Positions 55,960 to 63,848 are shown, counted from the stretch's first letter. The stretch: DNA of 64,000 nucleotides from Shinella fusca (GCF_014203155.1 NZ_JACHIK010000006.1:175462-239461); one strand, 5' to 3'. Notes: generated by a model not told the origin, from the sequence alone. Translations and numbers: made by a program.

Positions 55960-57071
55960 GCCGCCGCCCTCTGCCCGGAAACGATGGAGGAAAGGATGGG
56001 GGCGGGCGTGCCCGCCCAGTCGAGGAAGGCGGCGATGCGCCGCTCGACCTTCAGCGCATGGTTGCCGGCGATGTCGGCGATGCGGTGGTCGAGATAGGGA
56101 TTGCGGAAGCGGTCCATGGTGGTGGCGACGTAGGCGCGCGCCGCGTCCTCCATGCCGTGGGCGGCAAAACCCGGCAGGACCTCGTCGGCGTAGATCGCGG
56201 CAAGGCGCGGGGCGACGGCGGGGTCGGCGAGGATTTCCCGCACGGTCTCGCCCTCCGGCCGGCCCTCGCGCCGCCAGATTTCGGCAAGCACGGTATGGCC
56301 GAGGTTGAGGATGTGCAGCTTCAGCCGCTCGAAGGGTTCGAGATCGTCGGTCAGAACGATGGAGGGGTGCTCGCAGGGCAGGCGCAGGCCCGGCGCGCGC
56401 TCGATCGCCCAGAGCGCATAGGGCTCGGCGACGGCGCCGGCCGGTTCCAGCGGCGCGGAGACGATGCGGTCGACCAGCGTGTTGGCGAAGAGGACGTCCT
56501 CGTCGAGATAGTGCAGGAAATCCGCGGAGGCGCCGGCCGTTACCGCGAGGTCGCGGACGATGGCCTTCAGCACCGGGCCGTTGCGGTTGACGAGTTCGCA
56601 GGGCAGCACCGTCAGCGGACGGCCGCCGCGCTGCCAGCGGGCGTGGAGAAGCTGGAGGAGCTTGCCGGGGAAGGAGGCGAGCGGCGCGTCGAGCGCAAGG
56701 CCTTTGGCGGCCTCGTCCGGGTCGGCCGCATAGCCGGCATCGCCCGTGTTGGAGAGGATGAAGTCCGCCTCGCCCGCGAAAAGATCAACGACCTCGGCCC
56801 AGTCGCGGCTGGTCGAAAGGCCGCGCGAAACGCTTCTCACGGCCACACGGCGCTCGACCGGCGCGCCGTTCTCAAGGCCGCGGATGACGACCGGGAAACC
56901 GGCGGGATCGGCGAAGGCGGCAAGCCGGCCGGCCCGCTCGGCCGAGCCCGAGGTCTGGACGATGACGACCGGCGGCACGTCCTGTCCGGCCTCGCGGGCC
57001 TCGTGCAGGAAGAGGTCCGCATGGGCCTGGAGGAAACGGCTCGTGCCGAACTGAAGGACAAGCCCCGTCAT
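55956..57071 (-). CDS. uxaB: Tagaturonate/fructuronate reductase UxaB-like (mannitol dehydrogenase family)
   Basis: This 371-residue polyol-type long-chain dehydrogenase has N-terminal LVLQFGTSRFLQAHADLFLHEA. ADFILSNTGDAGY and LLQLLHARWQRGGRPLTVLPCELVNRNGPVLKAIV follow. The catalytic stretch is RLKLHILNLGHTVLAEIW, whose K-x-x-x-L-N-x-x-H pattern holds the Lys, Asn and His of the family. UxaB reduces D-tagaturonate to D-altronate with NADH. It is shorter than E. coli UxaB (about 480) but this size occurs in rhizobia. ATG57071 has no ribosome site of its own and overlaps the stop of a 25-codon leader ORF (ATGA), implying coupled translation. Confidence 0.8.
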   Translation of the reverse strand: MTGLVLQFGTSRFLQAHADLFLHEAREAGQDVPPVVIVQTSGSAERAGRLAAFADPAGFPVVIRGLENGAPVERRVAVRSVSRGLSTSRDWAEVVDLFAGEADFILSNTGDAGYAADPDEAAKGLALDAPLASFPGKLLQLLHARWQRGGRPLTVLPCELVNRNGPVLKAIVRDLAVTAGASADFLHYLDEDVLFANTLVDRIVSAPLEPAGAVAEPYALWAIERAPGLRLPCEHPSIVLTDDLEPFERLKLHILNLGHTVLAEIWRREGRPEGETVREILADPAVAPRLAAIYADEVLPGFAAHGMEDAARAYVATTMDRFRNPYLDHRIADIAGNHALKVERRIAAFLDWAGTPAPILSSIVSGQRAAA

Positions 57072-57145
57072 CGGCCGGCACCGGGCGCGCAACAGCAAGG
57101 GAAATGGGTGCAAGGGCGCGTTGCGCGCCCGTTGGCCGTTTGCAT
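57068..57145 (-). CDS. Leader ORF (25 aa) coupled to uxaB
   Basis: On the minus strand ATG57145 follows a near-perfect Shine-Dalgarno GGAAGGAGGAG (spacing 3-4). The 25-residue product begins MQTANGRATRPC, contains four cysteines (one alone, then three together) and ends GAGR. Its TGA overlaps the uxaB ATG as ATGA. Because uxaB lacks a ribosome site, ribosomes finishing the leader probably start uxaB. The coding part also contains a 7-bp hairpin (GGGCGCG/CGCGCCC). Whether the peptide itself matters is unknown. Confidence 0.5.
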   Translation of the reverse strand: MQTANGRATRPCTHFPCCCAPGAGR

Positions 57146-57162
57146 GAACTCCTCCTTCCATA

Positions 57163-57246
57163 CAGGCGGTCTGTTCTTTTTGAATAAAAGACATTCCCTT
57201 GACAGGCAATCTGTTTTTTATATAAAAAAATCACATTAAAAAACAG
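57163..57246. promoter_or_regulatory. Divergent uxaB/gntR promoter with repeated operator-like motifs
   Basis: An 18-bp motif recurs imperfectly (14/18) 40 bp apart: CAGGCGGTCTGTTCTTTT (57163-57180) and CAGGCAATCTGTTTTTTA (57203-57220). The second copy also forms a perfect 10-bp inverted repeat with TAAAAAACAG (57237-57246). TTGACA (57199-57204) and TATAAA (57221-57226) make a good plus-strand promoter for the gntR gene, overlapped by the motif, as expected for autoregulation. Confidence 0.55.
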
Positions 57247-57265
57247 CGTGGCCGGAGGGGGCTCC

Positions 57266-58162
57266 ATGAAGACCAACACGCTCTACAAACGGACCTTCAA
57301 CCAGTGCCTCGACCTTCTGGCGCGCAGCACCCCGGGTACGGTGCTTGCCTCCGAGCCCGCGCTCGCGGCAAGGCTCAAGGTCAGCCGGACGACGCTGCGC
57401 GCCGTGCTGGCGGGGCTTGCGGGTGCCGGCATCGTTGCGCTGGAGGGGCGTTCGAAGGTGCTGCTGCGCCTGCCGCGTGCGGAGGATTATCTTGCCGGCA
57501 CCGACCTGGAGCCGCTTGCGGACATGGTGGAGCGCAAGTTCATGACCTGGATGGTCGGGCCCGATTGCAGCCCCGGCCAGAGCATCAATGCGCTCGACCT
57601 TGCGCGCCAGTTCGGCGTCTCAACCTCGGCGATCCGCGAATGCCTCAGCACGTTCAGCCATTTCGGCCTGCTGGAGCGGCAGAGCAACGGGCGCTGGCGG
57701 GCGCTCGGCCTGACGGTGGATTTCGTGGCCGAGCTCTTCGACATGCGCGAATTCATGGAATTCCGGGCGATGGAGCGCTTCGTGGCGCTGCCGTCCGATC
57801 ATCCCGCCTGGCGCACGCTGGCCGGGCTGGAACAGGAGCACCGCGACATGCTGGCCGACATCGACCGGCGCTACCGGGATTTCTCCAATCTCGACCACCG
57901 TTTCCACCGGCTGGTCAACGGCACGGCGCCCAACCGCTTCTTCATCAACATCCAGGGCGTGATGTCGGTGATCTTCCACTACCATTACCAATGGAACAAG
58001 AAGGACGAGCGGGAGCGCAACAAGGTCGCCGTCGAAGAGCACCTTGCCTATATCGCCGCCTTGCAGACCGGCGACCTGCAACAGGCGCGCCATGCCTGCG
58101 GCGAGCACCTGAAGACCGCCCGCTCGACGCTCCTCACCTCGATCGAGATCGCCACGGACTGA
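57266..58162 (+). CDS. GntR-family regulator with two winged-helix domains and FCD domain
   Basis: This 298-residue regulator has an N-terminal winged helix (residues about 5-75: LASEPALAARLKVSRTTLRAVLAGLAGAGIVALEGRSKV). A second HTH-like stretch lies near 112-145 (LDLARQFGVSTSAIRECLSTFSHFGLLERQSNGRW), and an FCD-type helical domain follows (FDMREFMEFRAMERF, NLDHRFHRLVNGTAPNRF, EEHLAYIAALQTGDLQQARHACGEHL). The second HTH plus FCD is a standard FadR-type protein, so the first is an added domain. ATG57266 follows GGAGGGG. It is divergent from the uxa operon and probably represses it, sensing a uronate. Confidence 0.82.
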   Translation: MKTNTLYKRTFNQCLDLLARSTPGTVLASEPALAARLKVSRTTLRAVLAGLAGAGIVALEGRSKVLLRLPRAEDYLAGTDLEPLADMVERKFMTWMVGPDCSPGQSINALDLARQFGVSTSAIRECLSTFSHFGLLERQSNGRWRALGLTVDFVAELFDMREFMEFRAMERFVALPSDHPAWRTLAGLEQEHRDMLADIDRRYRDFSNLDHRFHRLVNGTAPNRFFINIQGVMSVIFHYHYQWNKKDERERNKVAVEEHLAYIAALQTGDLQQARHACGEHLKTARSTLLTSIEIATD

Positions 58163-58175
58163 GACGGCGGAAAGG

Positions 58176-58200
58176 TGCGATGCGCGCGGGGCGCATCGCA
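58176..58200. terminator. Bidirectional hairpin between convergent genes
   Basis: TGCGATGCGC (58176-58185) pairs perfectly with GCGCATCGCA (58191-58200) around a 5-nt loop, in the 57-bp gap between the converging gntR and SBP genes. It could stop transcription from both sides, though neither side has a T-run. Confidence 0.55.
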
Positions 58201-58219
58201 GCCGGGCATGGCCGCGCCC

Positions 58220-59221
58220 TCAGAGCGCGGCTTCGACCTTGGCGGCGGCTTCCGGGGAAACCCACTCCTTCCAGATGTCGGGATTTTCCTCGAGGAAGTG
58301 CTTGGCGCCGTCCTCGCCGCTGGCCTGGTTGTCGGTCATCCAGGCCATCAGCTTGTTGATGGTCGCGTTGCTCCACGAGCGCTTCTTCAGGTAATCCATG
58401 ACCTCGGGGCCCGCCTTTTCGGAGAACGGCTTGGCGACGAGCGTCACGATGGTATCGACCGGCCAGGCGCTCGGCTTCGGATCCGGGCAGTCGGCAACGG
58501 TATTGCAGCGCTTCCATTCGGCCGCATCGTAGGGAACGCCGGCCTCGAGCTGCACCATCTCGTACTTGCCGAGGAGGGCGGTCGGTGCCCAGTAGTAGCC
58601 GGCCCAGGGCTGCTGGCGTTCATAGGCCTTGGCGATGGAGCCGTCGAGGCCGGCGGCCGAGCCCGTGTCGATCAGCGTCCAGCCGGCCTTCTCCGCTTCG
58701 AAGGCCTTGTAGAGCTGCGCGGTCACCACGGTGCCGCCCCAGCCCTGCGGACCGTTGTAGATCGCGCCCTTGCTCGGGTCCTCCGGGGCGGGGAACAGGT
58801 CGGGATGCTTCAGGAGATCGGGAATGGTCTTGATGTCCGGGTGGGCGTCGGCGAAGTATTTCGGGATCCACCAGCCCTGCACGCCGCCGTCGGGAAGCGG
58901 CGAGCCGACCGTGATGATGCGGCCTTCCTCCGTGCCCTTCTTGACGACGTCGGGCAGGAGGTCGATCCAGGCCTCGGGGGCGATGTCCGGCTCGCCCTTC
59001 TCGGCCATCGAGGTGATGGTCGGCACGGTGTCGCCGATGGTGATCTCGGCGTTGCAGCCGTAGCCTTCGTTGAGGATGATCTTGTCGAGGTTGGAGATCA
59101 CCTCCGCGCTCTGCCAGTTCATGCTGGCGATGGTGACGTTTCCGCAGTCGGCTGCGCTGGCGAACGAGGATCCGGCGATGGTTCCGAGAAGGAGGCATGT
59201 CGATGCAAGCAGTTTGTTCAT
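58220..59221 (-). CDS. Betaine-type ABC substrate-binding protein (ProX/OpuAC family)
   Basis: This 333-residue periplasmic protein has signal peptide MNKLLASTCLLLGTIAGSSFASA and mature start ADCGNVTIASMNWQSAEVISNLDKIILNEGYGC. The OpuAC fold carries aromatic-rich segments (PEAWIDLLPDVV, GGVQGWWIPKYF, QQPWAGYYWAPTALLG) of the kind that box quaternary ammonium groups. Probable ligands are glycine betaine, proline betaine or related compounds. No permease or ATPase gene adjoins it in this window, so it may share a transporter. It is last in a possible tetR - proC-like - SBP unit. Confidence 0.83.
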   Translation of the reverse strand: MNKLLASTCLLLGTIAGSSFASAADCGNVTIASMNWQSAEVISNLDKIILNEGYGCNAEITIGDTVPTITSMAEKGEPDIAPEAWIDLLPDVVKKGTEEGRIITVGSPLPDGGVQGWWIPKYFADAHPDIKTIPDLLKHPDLFPAPEDPSKGAIYNGPQGWGGTVVTAQLYKAFEAEKAGWTLIDTGSAAGLDGSIAKAYERQQPWAGYYWAPTALLGKYEMVQLEAGVPYDAAEWKRCNTVADCPDPKPSAWPVDTIVTLVAKPFSEKAGPEVMDYLKKRSWSNATINKLMAWMTDNQASGEDGAKHFLEENPDIWKEWVSPEAAAKVEAAL

Positions 59222-59288
59222 TATCGTTCCCTCTGTGTGCGGCTTGTCTTGCCGGGCGGGGTGCCGCGTAGGCCCGCCCGCAACGGCG

Positions 59289-60116
59289 TTAGGGCGTTTT
59301 TCCCATGCGTGCCGATTTCTCGAAGGCCGCGGTGAGGCCGCGCGCCACGGCGATGCCAAAGCCCGCCGAATTCATCGCCTCGATCGCCGCCGCCGTGGTG
59401 CCGCGATAGTCGAGGAAAGTCCTGACCGTCTCGGCGGGACAGTCGTCCCGCCGTTCCAGGAGCCTCCCGGCGCCGACGAGGACCGTGTTGACCGCGCGCC
59501 GCGCGACCTCCGGGTCGAGGCCGTGCGCGACGGCGTCCGCCATCATCGCTTCGGCGAGCAGCGCGGGAAAGGCGGGGCCGGAGCCGGTGAGGCCGGTGAG
59601 ATAGTCGATCTCCGCTTCGGAGCGCACCTCGTCCTCTACCCCGCAGGCACCGAAGATCGCGCGGACGATCCTGCGGTCGTCCGCGCCGGCACCGTCGCTG
59701 GCGATCCAGGGCGTATAGGATTTGCGGACCTCGGCGGCCGCGTTCGGCAGGGTGCGCACGGCGCGGTGGGTCCGGTGCTGCGCGCAGAGGGCGGAAAGGC
59801 GGATGCCGGCCATGACGGAGATGACGAGCTTGTCTTTCGCATCGACGGCGAGAGGCTGCCAGTCGGCCGGGCGGACGGAAAGGACGATGACGTCCGAGCG
59901 GTCGGCGAGCGCCTGGTTGTCCGTGGTCCAGAAGGCGCCGGGAAAGCGGTCCGGGCGCTGCCGGCGATAGGAGAGGGCAAGGTCCGAAGGGGCGGCGATG
60001 CCCGCATCCAGCACGGCGGTGGCGATTGCCCCGCCCAGCCAGCCGGCACCGCCGATCACGCCGATCCTCAAGCCCCTGCCTTCGTCCACCTTGTCCTCAC
60101 TCCGGTTTGTATCCAT
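59289..60116 (-). CDS. Pyrroline-5-carboxylate reductase-like protein (ProC family)
   Basis: This 275-residue NAD(P)-binding protein has N-terminal LRIGVIGGAGWLGGAIATAVLDAG. VIVLSVRPADWQPL, VRTLPNAAAEVRKSYTPWI and the ProC C-terminal signature LTGLTGSGPAFPALLAEAMMADAVAHGLDPEVA follow. P5CR makes proline from pyrroline-5-carboxylate. This copy sits with betaine/N-methylproline-type genes and is likely a specialised paralogue acting on a related imino acid. The start ATG60116 overlaps the tetR stop by 20 nt. Confidence 0.78.
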   Translation of the reverse strand: MDTNRSEDKVDEGRGLRIGVIGGAGWLGGAIATAVLDAGIAAPSDLALSYRRQRPDRFPGAFWTTDNQALADRSDVIVLSVRPADWQPLAVDAKDKLVISVMAGIRLSALCAQHRTHRAVRTLPNAAAEVRKSYTPWIASDGAGADDRRIVRAIFGACGVEDEVRSEAEIDYLTGLTGSGPAFPALLAEAMMADAVAHGLDPEVARRAVNTVLVGAGRLLERRDDCPAETVRTFLDYRGTTAAAIEAMNSAGFGIAVARGLTAAFEKSARMGKTP

Positions 60117-60726
60117 GCCGCGCGAAGAAACGGTCGAGTTCCCGTTGCTGGGGGATCTGGCCGGTATAGATCGCGATATATTCGGGGATGCGCTTCATGC
60201 GCAGCGCAAGGTCCTCGCGGGACTGCATCGAGATGTAGCCGATCTGGACGAGGTAGGTCGTGCGCGCGCGGACATCCGCCGGCCCTTCCTCATAGCCGAA
60301 GCGCATGAACATGCGGCCGAGCGCTTCCACGCGCACCCGGTCGGCCTCCTGCACCTCGGCCAGGATCTCCGGCGATTGCAGGGCCCAGCTACGCACGGCG
60401 AATTCGAACTGGGAATCGAAGAGGTCCTTGTTCAGCCAGCAGTCGAAGACGTTCAGCATCGCCTCGGCAAGCGATTCCGCATAGGCCTCGGACTGTCTGA
60501 CGAGGTTGCCGGTGTTCTTTTCCCGCCAGCGCGTGATGAGCGCGCCCAGCAATTCCTCCCGGTCCTTGAAGAACCAGTAGAAGCTGGTGCGGGAGAGATT
60601 GAGCCGCTTGGCGAGCGGCAGGATCTTCACCGAATCCACGCCGGATTCGAGCAGGGAGTCGTAGGCCGCCTCCAGCCAACCCTCCTGAGAACCTCGCCAA
60701 CCGCTGTCGCTCGTCGCCTGTTCCAT
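60097..60726 (-). CDS. TetR-family transcriptional regulator
   Basis: This 209-residue TetR regulator has its HTH at residues about 18-60 (AAYDSLLESGVDSVKILPLAKRLNLSRTSFYWFFKDREELLGALI). The C-terminal ligand domain includes FEFAVRSWALQSPEILAEVQEADRVRVEAL. It is divergent from the flavoprotein-cupin operon and upstream of the proC-like and SBP genes. The dyads at 60767-60827 are the expected operator. Its inducer is unknown. Confidence 0.87.
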   Translation of the reverse strand: MEQATSDSGWRGSQEGWLEAAYDSLLESGVDSVKILPLAKRLNLSRTSFYWFFKDREELLGALITRWREKNTGNLVRQSEAYAESLAEAMLNVFDCWLNKDLFDSQFEFAVRSWALQSPEILAEVQEADRVRVEALGRMFMRFGYEEGPADVRARTTYLVQIGYISMQSREDLALRMKRIPEYIAIYTGQIPQQRELDRFFARHGYKPE

Positions 60727-60766
60727 GACCGTCTCCTAACAAATCCCGCCGATGCTGACAAGCAAA

Positions 60767-60827
60767 ATGTACATGAGTGTTCATATGGAGAACTACTGTG
60801 TCAATTTATATTGACACTTGTGTACAT
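60767..60827. promoter_or_regulatory. Operator-like dyads between tetR and the flavoprotein gene
   Basis: A perfect inverted repeat GTGTCAAT (60798-60805) and ATTGACAC (60810-60817) with a 4-nt AT centre is flanked on either side by TGTACAT elements (60768-60774 and 60821-60827), giving a symmetrical 60-bp arrangement in the 148-bp divergent gap. TTGACA at 60811-60816 may serve as the -35 for the plus strand. Confidence 0.55.
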
Positions 60828-60874
60828 TCACGCTTACCGTTTTGATGAAGTCCCCTTAGACCGGAGCCCGTCGC

Positions 60875-62911
60875 ATGTCGAACGATCCTCTCCTCCAGCC
60901 CTTCCAACTGAAGCACCTGACCCTCAGAAACCGCATCATCGTCACCTCGCACGAGCCGGCCTATCCCGAGGACGGCATGCCGAAGGGCCGCTACCGCGCC
61001 TATACGGTGGAGCGGGCGCGCGGCGGGGTGGCGATGACGATGACGGCCGGCTCCGCGGCGGTCTCGAAGGACAGCCCGCCGGTCTTCAACAACCTCCTCG
61101 CCTACAAGGACGAGATCGTCCCGTGGATCCGGGAGATGACCGACGCCGTGCACGAAGCGGGCGCGGCGATCATGATCCAGCTCACCCATCTCGGCCGGCG
61201 CACGCGCTGGGACAAGGGCGACTGGCTGCCCGTCGTCGCCCCCTCGCATCACCGCGAGGCCGCGCACCGGGCCTTTCCCAAGAAGCTGGAAGACTGGGAC
61301 ATCGAGCGCATCATCAAGGATTTCGCCGATGCCGCCGAGCGCATGAAGGCGGGCGGCATGGACGGCGTGGAGCTGGAGGCCTACGGCCACCTCATCGACC
61401 AGTTCACCTCGCCGCTCACCAACGAGCTCGACGGTCCCTATGGCGGCGATCTGGACAATCGCATGCGCTTCTGTTTCGACGTCTTCAAGGCGATGCGGAA
61501 ACGGGTCGGCGACGACTTCATCCTCGGTGTGCGCTACACGGCCGACGAATGTCTTCCCGGCGGGACCGGAAAGGCAGAGGGCCTTGAAATCTCCCGCCAC
61601 CTCAAGGAAAGCGGCCTCATCGACTACCTCAACGTCATCCGCGGCCATATCGATACGGACCCGGGCCTGACCGACGTCATCCCGATCCAGGGCATGGCGA
61701 GCGCGCCGCATCTCGACTTTGCCGGCGAGGTGCGCGCCGCGACGAAGTTCCCGACCTTCCACGCTGCCAAGATTCAGGATGTGGCGACCGCCCGTCATGC
61801 GATTGCCGCCGGCAAGGTCGACATGATCGGCATGACGCGCGCGCACATGACCGACCCGCATATCGTGCGCAAGATCATCGAGAAGCGCGAGGACGACATC
61901 CGCCCCTGCGTCGGCGCGAACTACTGTCTCGACCGCATCTACCAGGGCGGCCTTGCCTTCTGCATCCACAACGCGGCGACCGGCCGCGAGGAGACGATGC
62001 CGCACACCATCCCGAAGGCGGAGGTGCGCCGGAAGGTGGTGGTCGTCGGCGCCGGCCCGGCCGGGCTGGAGGCGGCGCGCGTTTGTGCCGAGCGCGGCCA
62101 CGAGGTCGTCGTCTTCGAGGCGGCGAACGATCCCGGCGGCCAGATCCGGCTGACGGCGCTCAGCGAGCGCCGGCGCGAGATGATCGGCATCATCGACTGG
62201 CGCATGAGCCAGTGCGAGAAGCACGGCGTCACCTTCCACTTCAACACCTGGGCGGATGCGGACACGGTGCTGGCCGAAAAGCCGGACGTCGTCATCGTCG
62301 CGACGGGCGGCCTGCCGCACACGGACGTCCTCACCAGGGGCAACGAGCTCGTCGTCTCCTCCTGGGACATCATCTCGGGTGACGTGAAGCCGGGCGCCAA
62401 CGTGCTCGTCTTCGACGATGCCGGCGACCATGCGGGCCTGCAGGCGGCCGAGTTCATCGCCAGGGCCGGCGGCAAGGTCGAGATCATGACGCCGGACCGA
62501 TCCTTCGCGCCGGAGGTCATGGCGATGAACCTCGTGCCCTACATGCGCTCGCTGCAGAAGCTCGATGCGACCTTCACCGTCACCTACAGGCTGGAATCGG
62601 CGGAGAAGAGCGGCAACCAGATCATCGCCCATGTCGGCAGCGACTACGGCGGCGTCTCCAGGCAGCGCACGGTCGACCAGATCGTCGTCAACCACGGCAC
62701 CATTCCGCTGGACGACCTCTATTTCGAGCTGAAGCCCGGCTCGAAGAACCTCGGCGCGGTGTCCTACGATGCGCTGGTCGCGGGGAAGCCGCAGGGCCTC
62801 GACCGCAATCCGGACGGCGCCTACCAGCTCTTCCGCATCGGCGACGCGGTCGCCGCCCGCAACACGCATGCGGCGATCTACGATGCGCTGCGCCTTGCCA
62901 AGGATCTCTGA
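60875..62911 (+). CDS. FMN/Fe-S NADH:flavin oxidoreductase, N-methylproline/dimethylglycine demethylase-like
   Basis: This 678-residue protein has the trimethylamine-dehydrogenase/2,4-dienoyl-CoA-reductase layout. An FMN TIM barrel (about 1-340: LKHLTLRNRIIVTSHEP, IQLTHLGRR, DGVELEAYGHLIDQF) is followed by an Fe-S linker and an FAD/NAD domain (VVVVGAGPAGLEAARVCAERGHEVVVFE). The cluster motif keeps C345, C351 and C363, but the expected Cys at 348 is Ala. Rhizobial relatives demethylate N-methylproline (StcD) or similar methylamines, which suits the betaine-type neighbours. A dienoyl reductase role is less likely here. Confidence 0.78.
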   Translation: MSNDPLLQPFQLKHLTLRNRIIVTSHEPAYPEDGMPKGRYRAYTVERARGGVAMTMTAGSAAVSKDSPPVFNNLLAYKDEIVPWIREMTDAVHEAGAAIMIQLTHLGRRTRWDKGDWLPVVAPSHHREAAHRAFPKKLEDWDIERIIKDFADAAERMKAGGMDGVELEAYGHLIDQFTSPLTNELDGPYGGDLDNRMRFCFDVFKAMRKRVGDDFILGVRYTADECLPGGTGKAEGLEISRHLKESGLIDYLNVIRGHIDTDPGLTDVIPIQGMASAPHLDFAGEVRAATKFPTFHAAKIQDVATARHAIAAGKVDMIGMTRAHMTDPHIVRKIIEKREDDIRPCVGANYCLDRIYQGGLAFCIHNAATGREETMPHTIPKAEVRRKVVVVGAGPAGLEAARVCAERGHEVVVFEAANDPGGQIRLTALSERRREMIGIIDWRMSQCEKHGVTFHFNTWADADTVLAEKPDVVIVATGGLPHTDVLTRGNELVVSSWDIISGDVKPGANVLVFDDAGDHAGLQAAEFIARAGGKVEIMTPDRSFAPEVMAMNLVPYMRSLQKLDATFTVTYRLESAEKSGNQIIAHVGSDYGGVSRQRTVDQIVVNHGTIPLDDLYFELKPGSKNLGAVSYDALVAGKPQGLDRNPDGAYQLFRIGDAVAARNTHAAIYDALRLAKDL

Positions 62912-62912
62912 C

Positions 62913-63509
62913 ATGGCCCGGAGCGGCGCATTGCAGGATTTCCTCGACGCGGCCTCCGCCGCCTATGACGGGTTCGCGAAAGACCCGGAGGGCCGCCGGT
63001 CGCTCGCGCGGATCGTGGAGCGCCTGAAGACGCCCGGGCCGGAGCGGCCCGGTATCGGGAAACGGCTCGCCGTCTGCGACGCGCATCTCGATACGGTCCT
63101 TGCGGCCGGGACCGGCGAACCCCTGCTCGATGCGCTGGCCGAACGGTTCCGGGCAATCGAGCCGCTGCTGGAATGGAAGGCGCGGGCGGGCGACGGCACG
63201 GCGAGCGAGAATTTCCCGGCGGGCCATGCCAATGCGATGGTCGTCGGGCCGGGCGGGCTGGAAGACCGCAGGGACGTCTGGCTCGGCGCGAGCCTGCTGG
63301 CGCCGGACGTGCGCTATCCCGATCACGACCACGCGCCGGAGGAAACCTACCTCGTCCTGACGGAGGGCGAGTTCATGCACGGCAATTCCGGCTGGTTCAC
63401 GCCGGGCGTCGGCGGCTCCTTCCACAACACGCCGGGCATCCGCCACGCCATGCGCTCGGGCGGCAAGCCGCTCTTCGCCTTCTGGGCGCTCCTGCCGCAA
63501 GAAGCCTAA
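62913..63509 (+). CDS. DddQ-like cupin (dimethylsulfoniopropionate lyase family)
   Basis: This 198-residue protein has an N-terminal helical segment and a C-terminal cupin. The metal motif YPDHDHAPEETY supplies H138, H140, E144 and Y146, and H178 in IRHAMRS completes it. The spacing HxHx3E with the YP lead and the Tyr is the pattern of DddQ-type DMSP lyases, and the total length fits (about 195-200). It starts one base after the flavoprotein stop, so the two are co-expressed. In a soil/plant bacterium the substrate may be another betaine or a different lyase substrate. DMSP cleavage is a family-level suggestion only. Confidence 0.72.
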   Translation: MARSGALQDFLDAASAAYDGFAKDPEGRRSLARIVERLKTPGPERPGIGKRLAVCDAHLDTVLAAGTGEPLLDALAERFRAIEPLLEWKARAGDGTASENFPAGHANAMVVGPGGLEDRRDVWLGASLLAPDVRYPDHDHAPEETYLVLTEGEFMHGNSGWFTPGVGGSFHNTPGIRHAMRSGGKPLFAFWALLPQEA

Positions 63510-63515
63510 AGGCCG

Positions 63516-63848
63516 TTAGAGCCTGTATTCGTTTGCGAGCGTGACATGGTGGTGGATGCGGCCGTCGAAGAATTCGGCGAGCACCGCCTCGGTGGCCGCG
63601 CGGGCCTCGGTTCGCGCGGGGCTGGCAAGCGCCGCCTCCACGGCCTGAAGGCTCGGATAGTTGACGGCGAGGATCATCGGATATTCCGGCGCCCCCTCGT
63701 CGCGGCTCTCGGCGAAGCAGACCCGCACGTCGGTGGCGTGCGGGAACTCTTTCCACTTCGGCAGGATACGCTCGATCACGGCCTTGCGGAAGGCATCGGT
63801 CCTGCCCTCCTTCACCTTGCCCTCGAACAATGCGTAGCGGGTGATCAT
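63516..63848 (-). CDS. Small hypothetical protein, possible dimeric alpha/beta-barrel fold
   Basis: This 110-residue protein has MITRYALFEGKVKEGRTDAFRKAVIERILPKWKEFP, an MILAVNYPSLQAVEAALASPARTEARAATEAVL segment and GRIHHHVTLANEYRL at the end. The beta-alpha-beta pattern resembles EthD/antibiotic-monooxygenase-like ferredoxin folds, but I cannot name a family with certainty. Its ATG overlaps the stop of the dehydrogenase gene upstream, so it is probably translationally coupled to it. It converges on the cupin gene with a 6-bp gap. Confidence 0.65.
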   Translation of the reverse strand: MITRYALFEGKVKEGRTDAFRKAVIERILPKWKEFPHATDVRVCFAESRDEGAPEYPMILAVNYPSLQAVEAALASPARTEARAATEAVLAEFFDGRIHHHVTLANEYRL

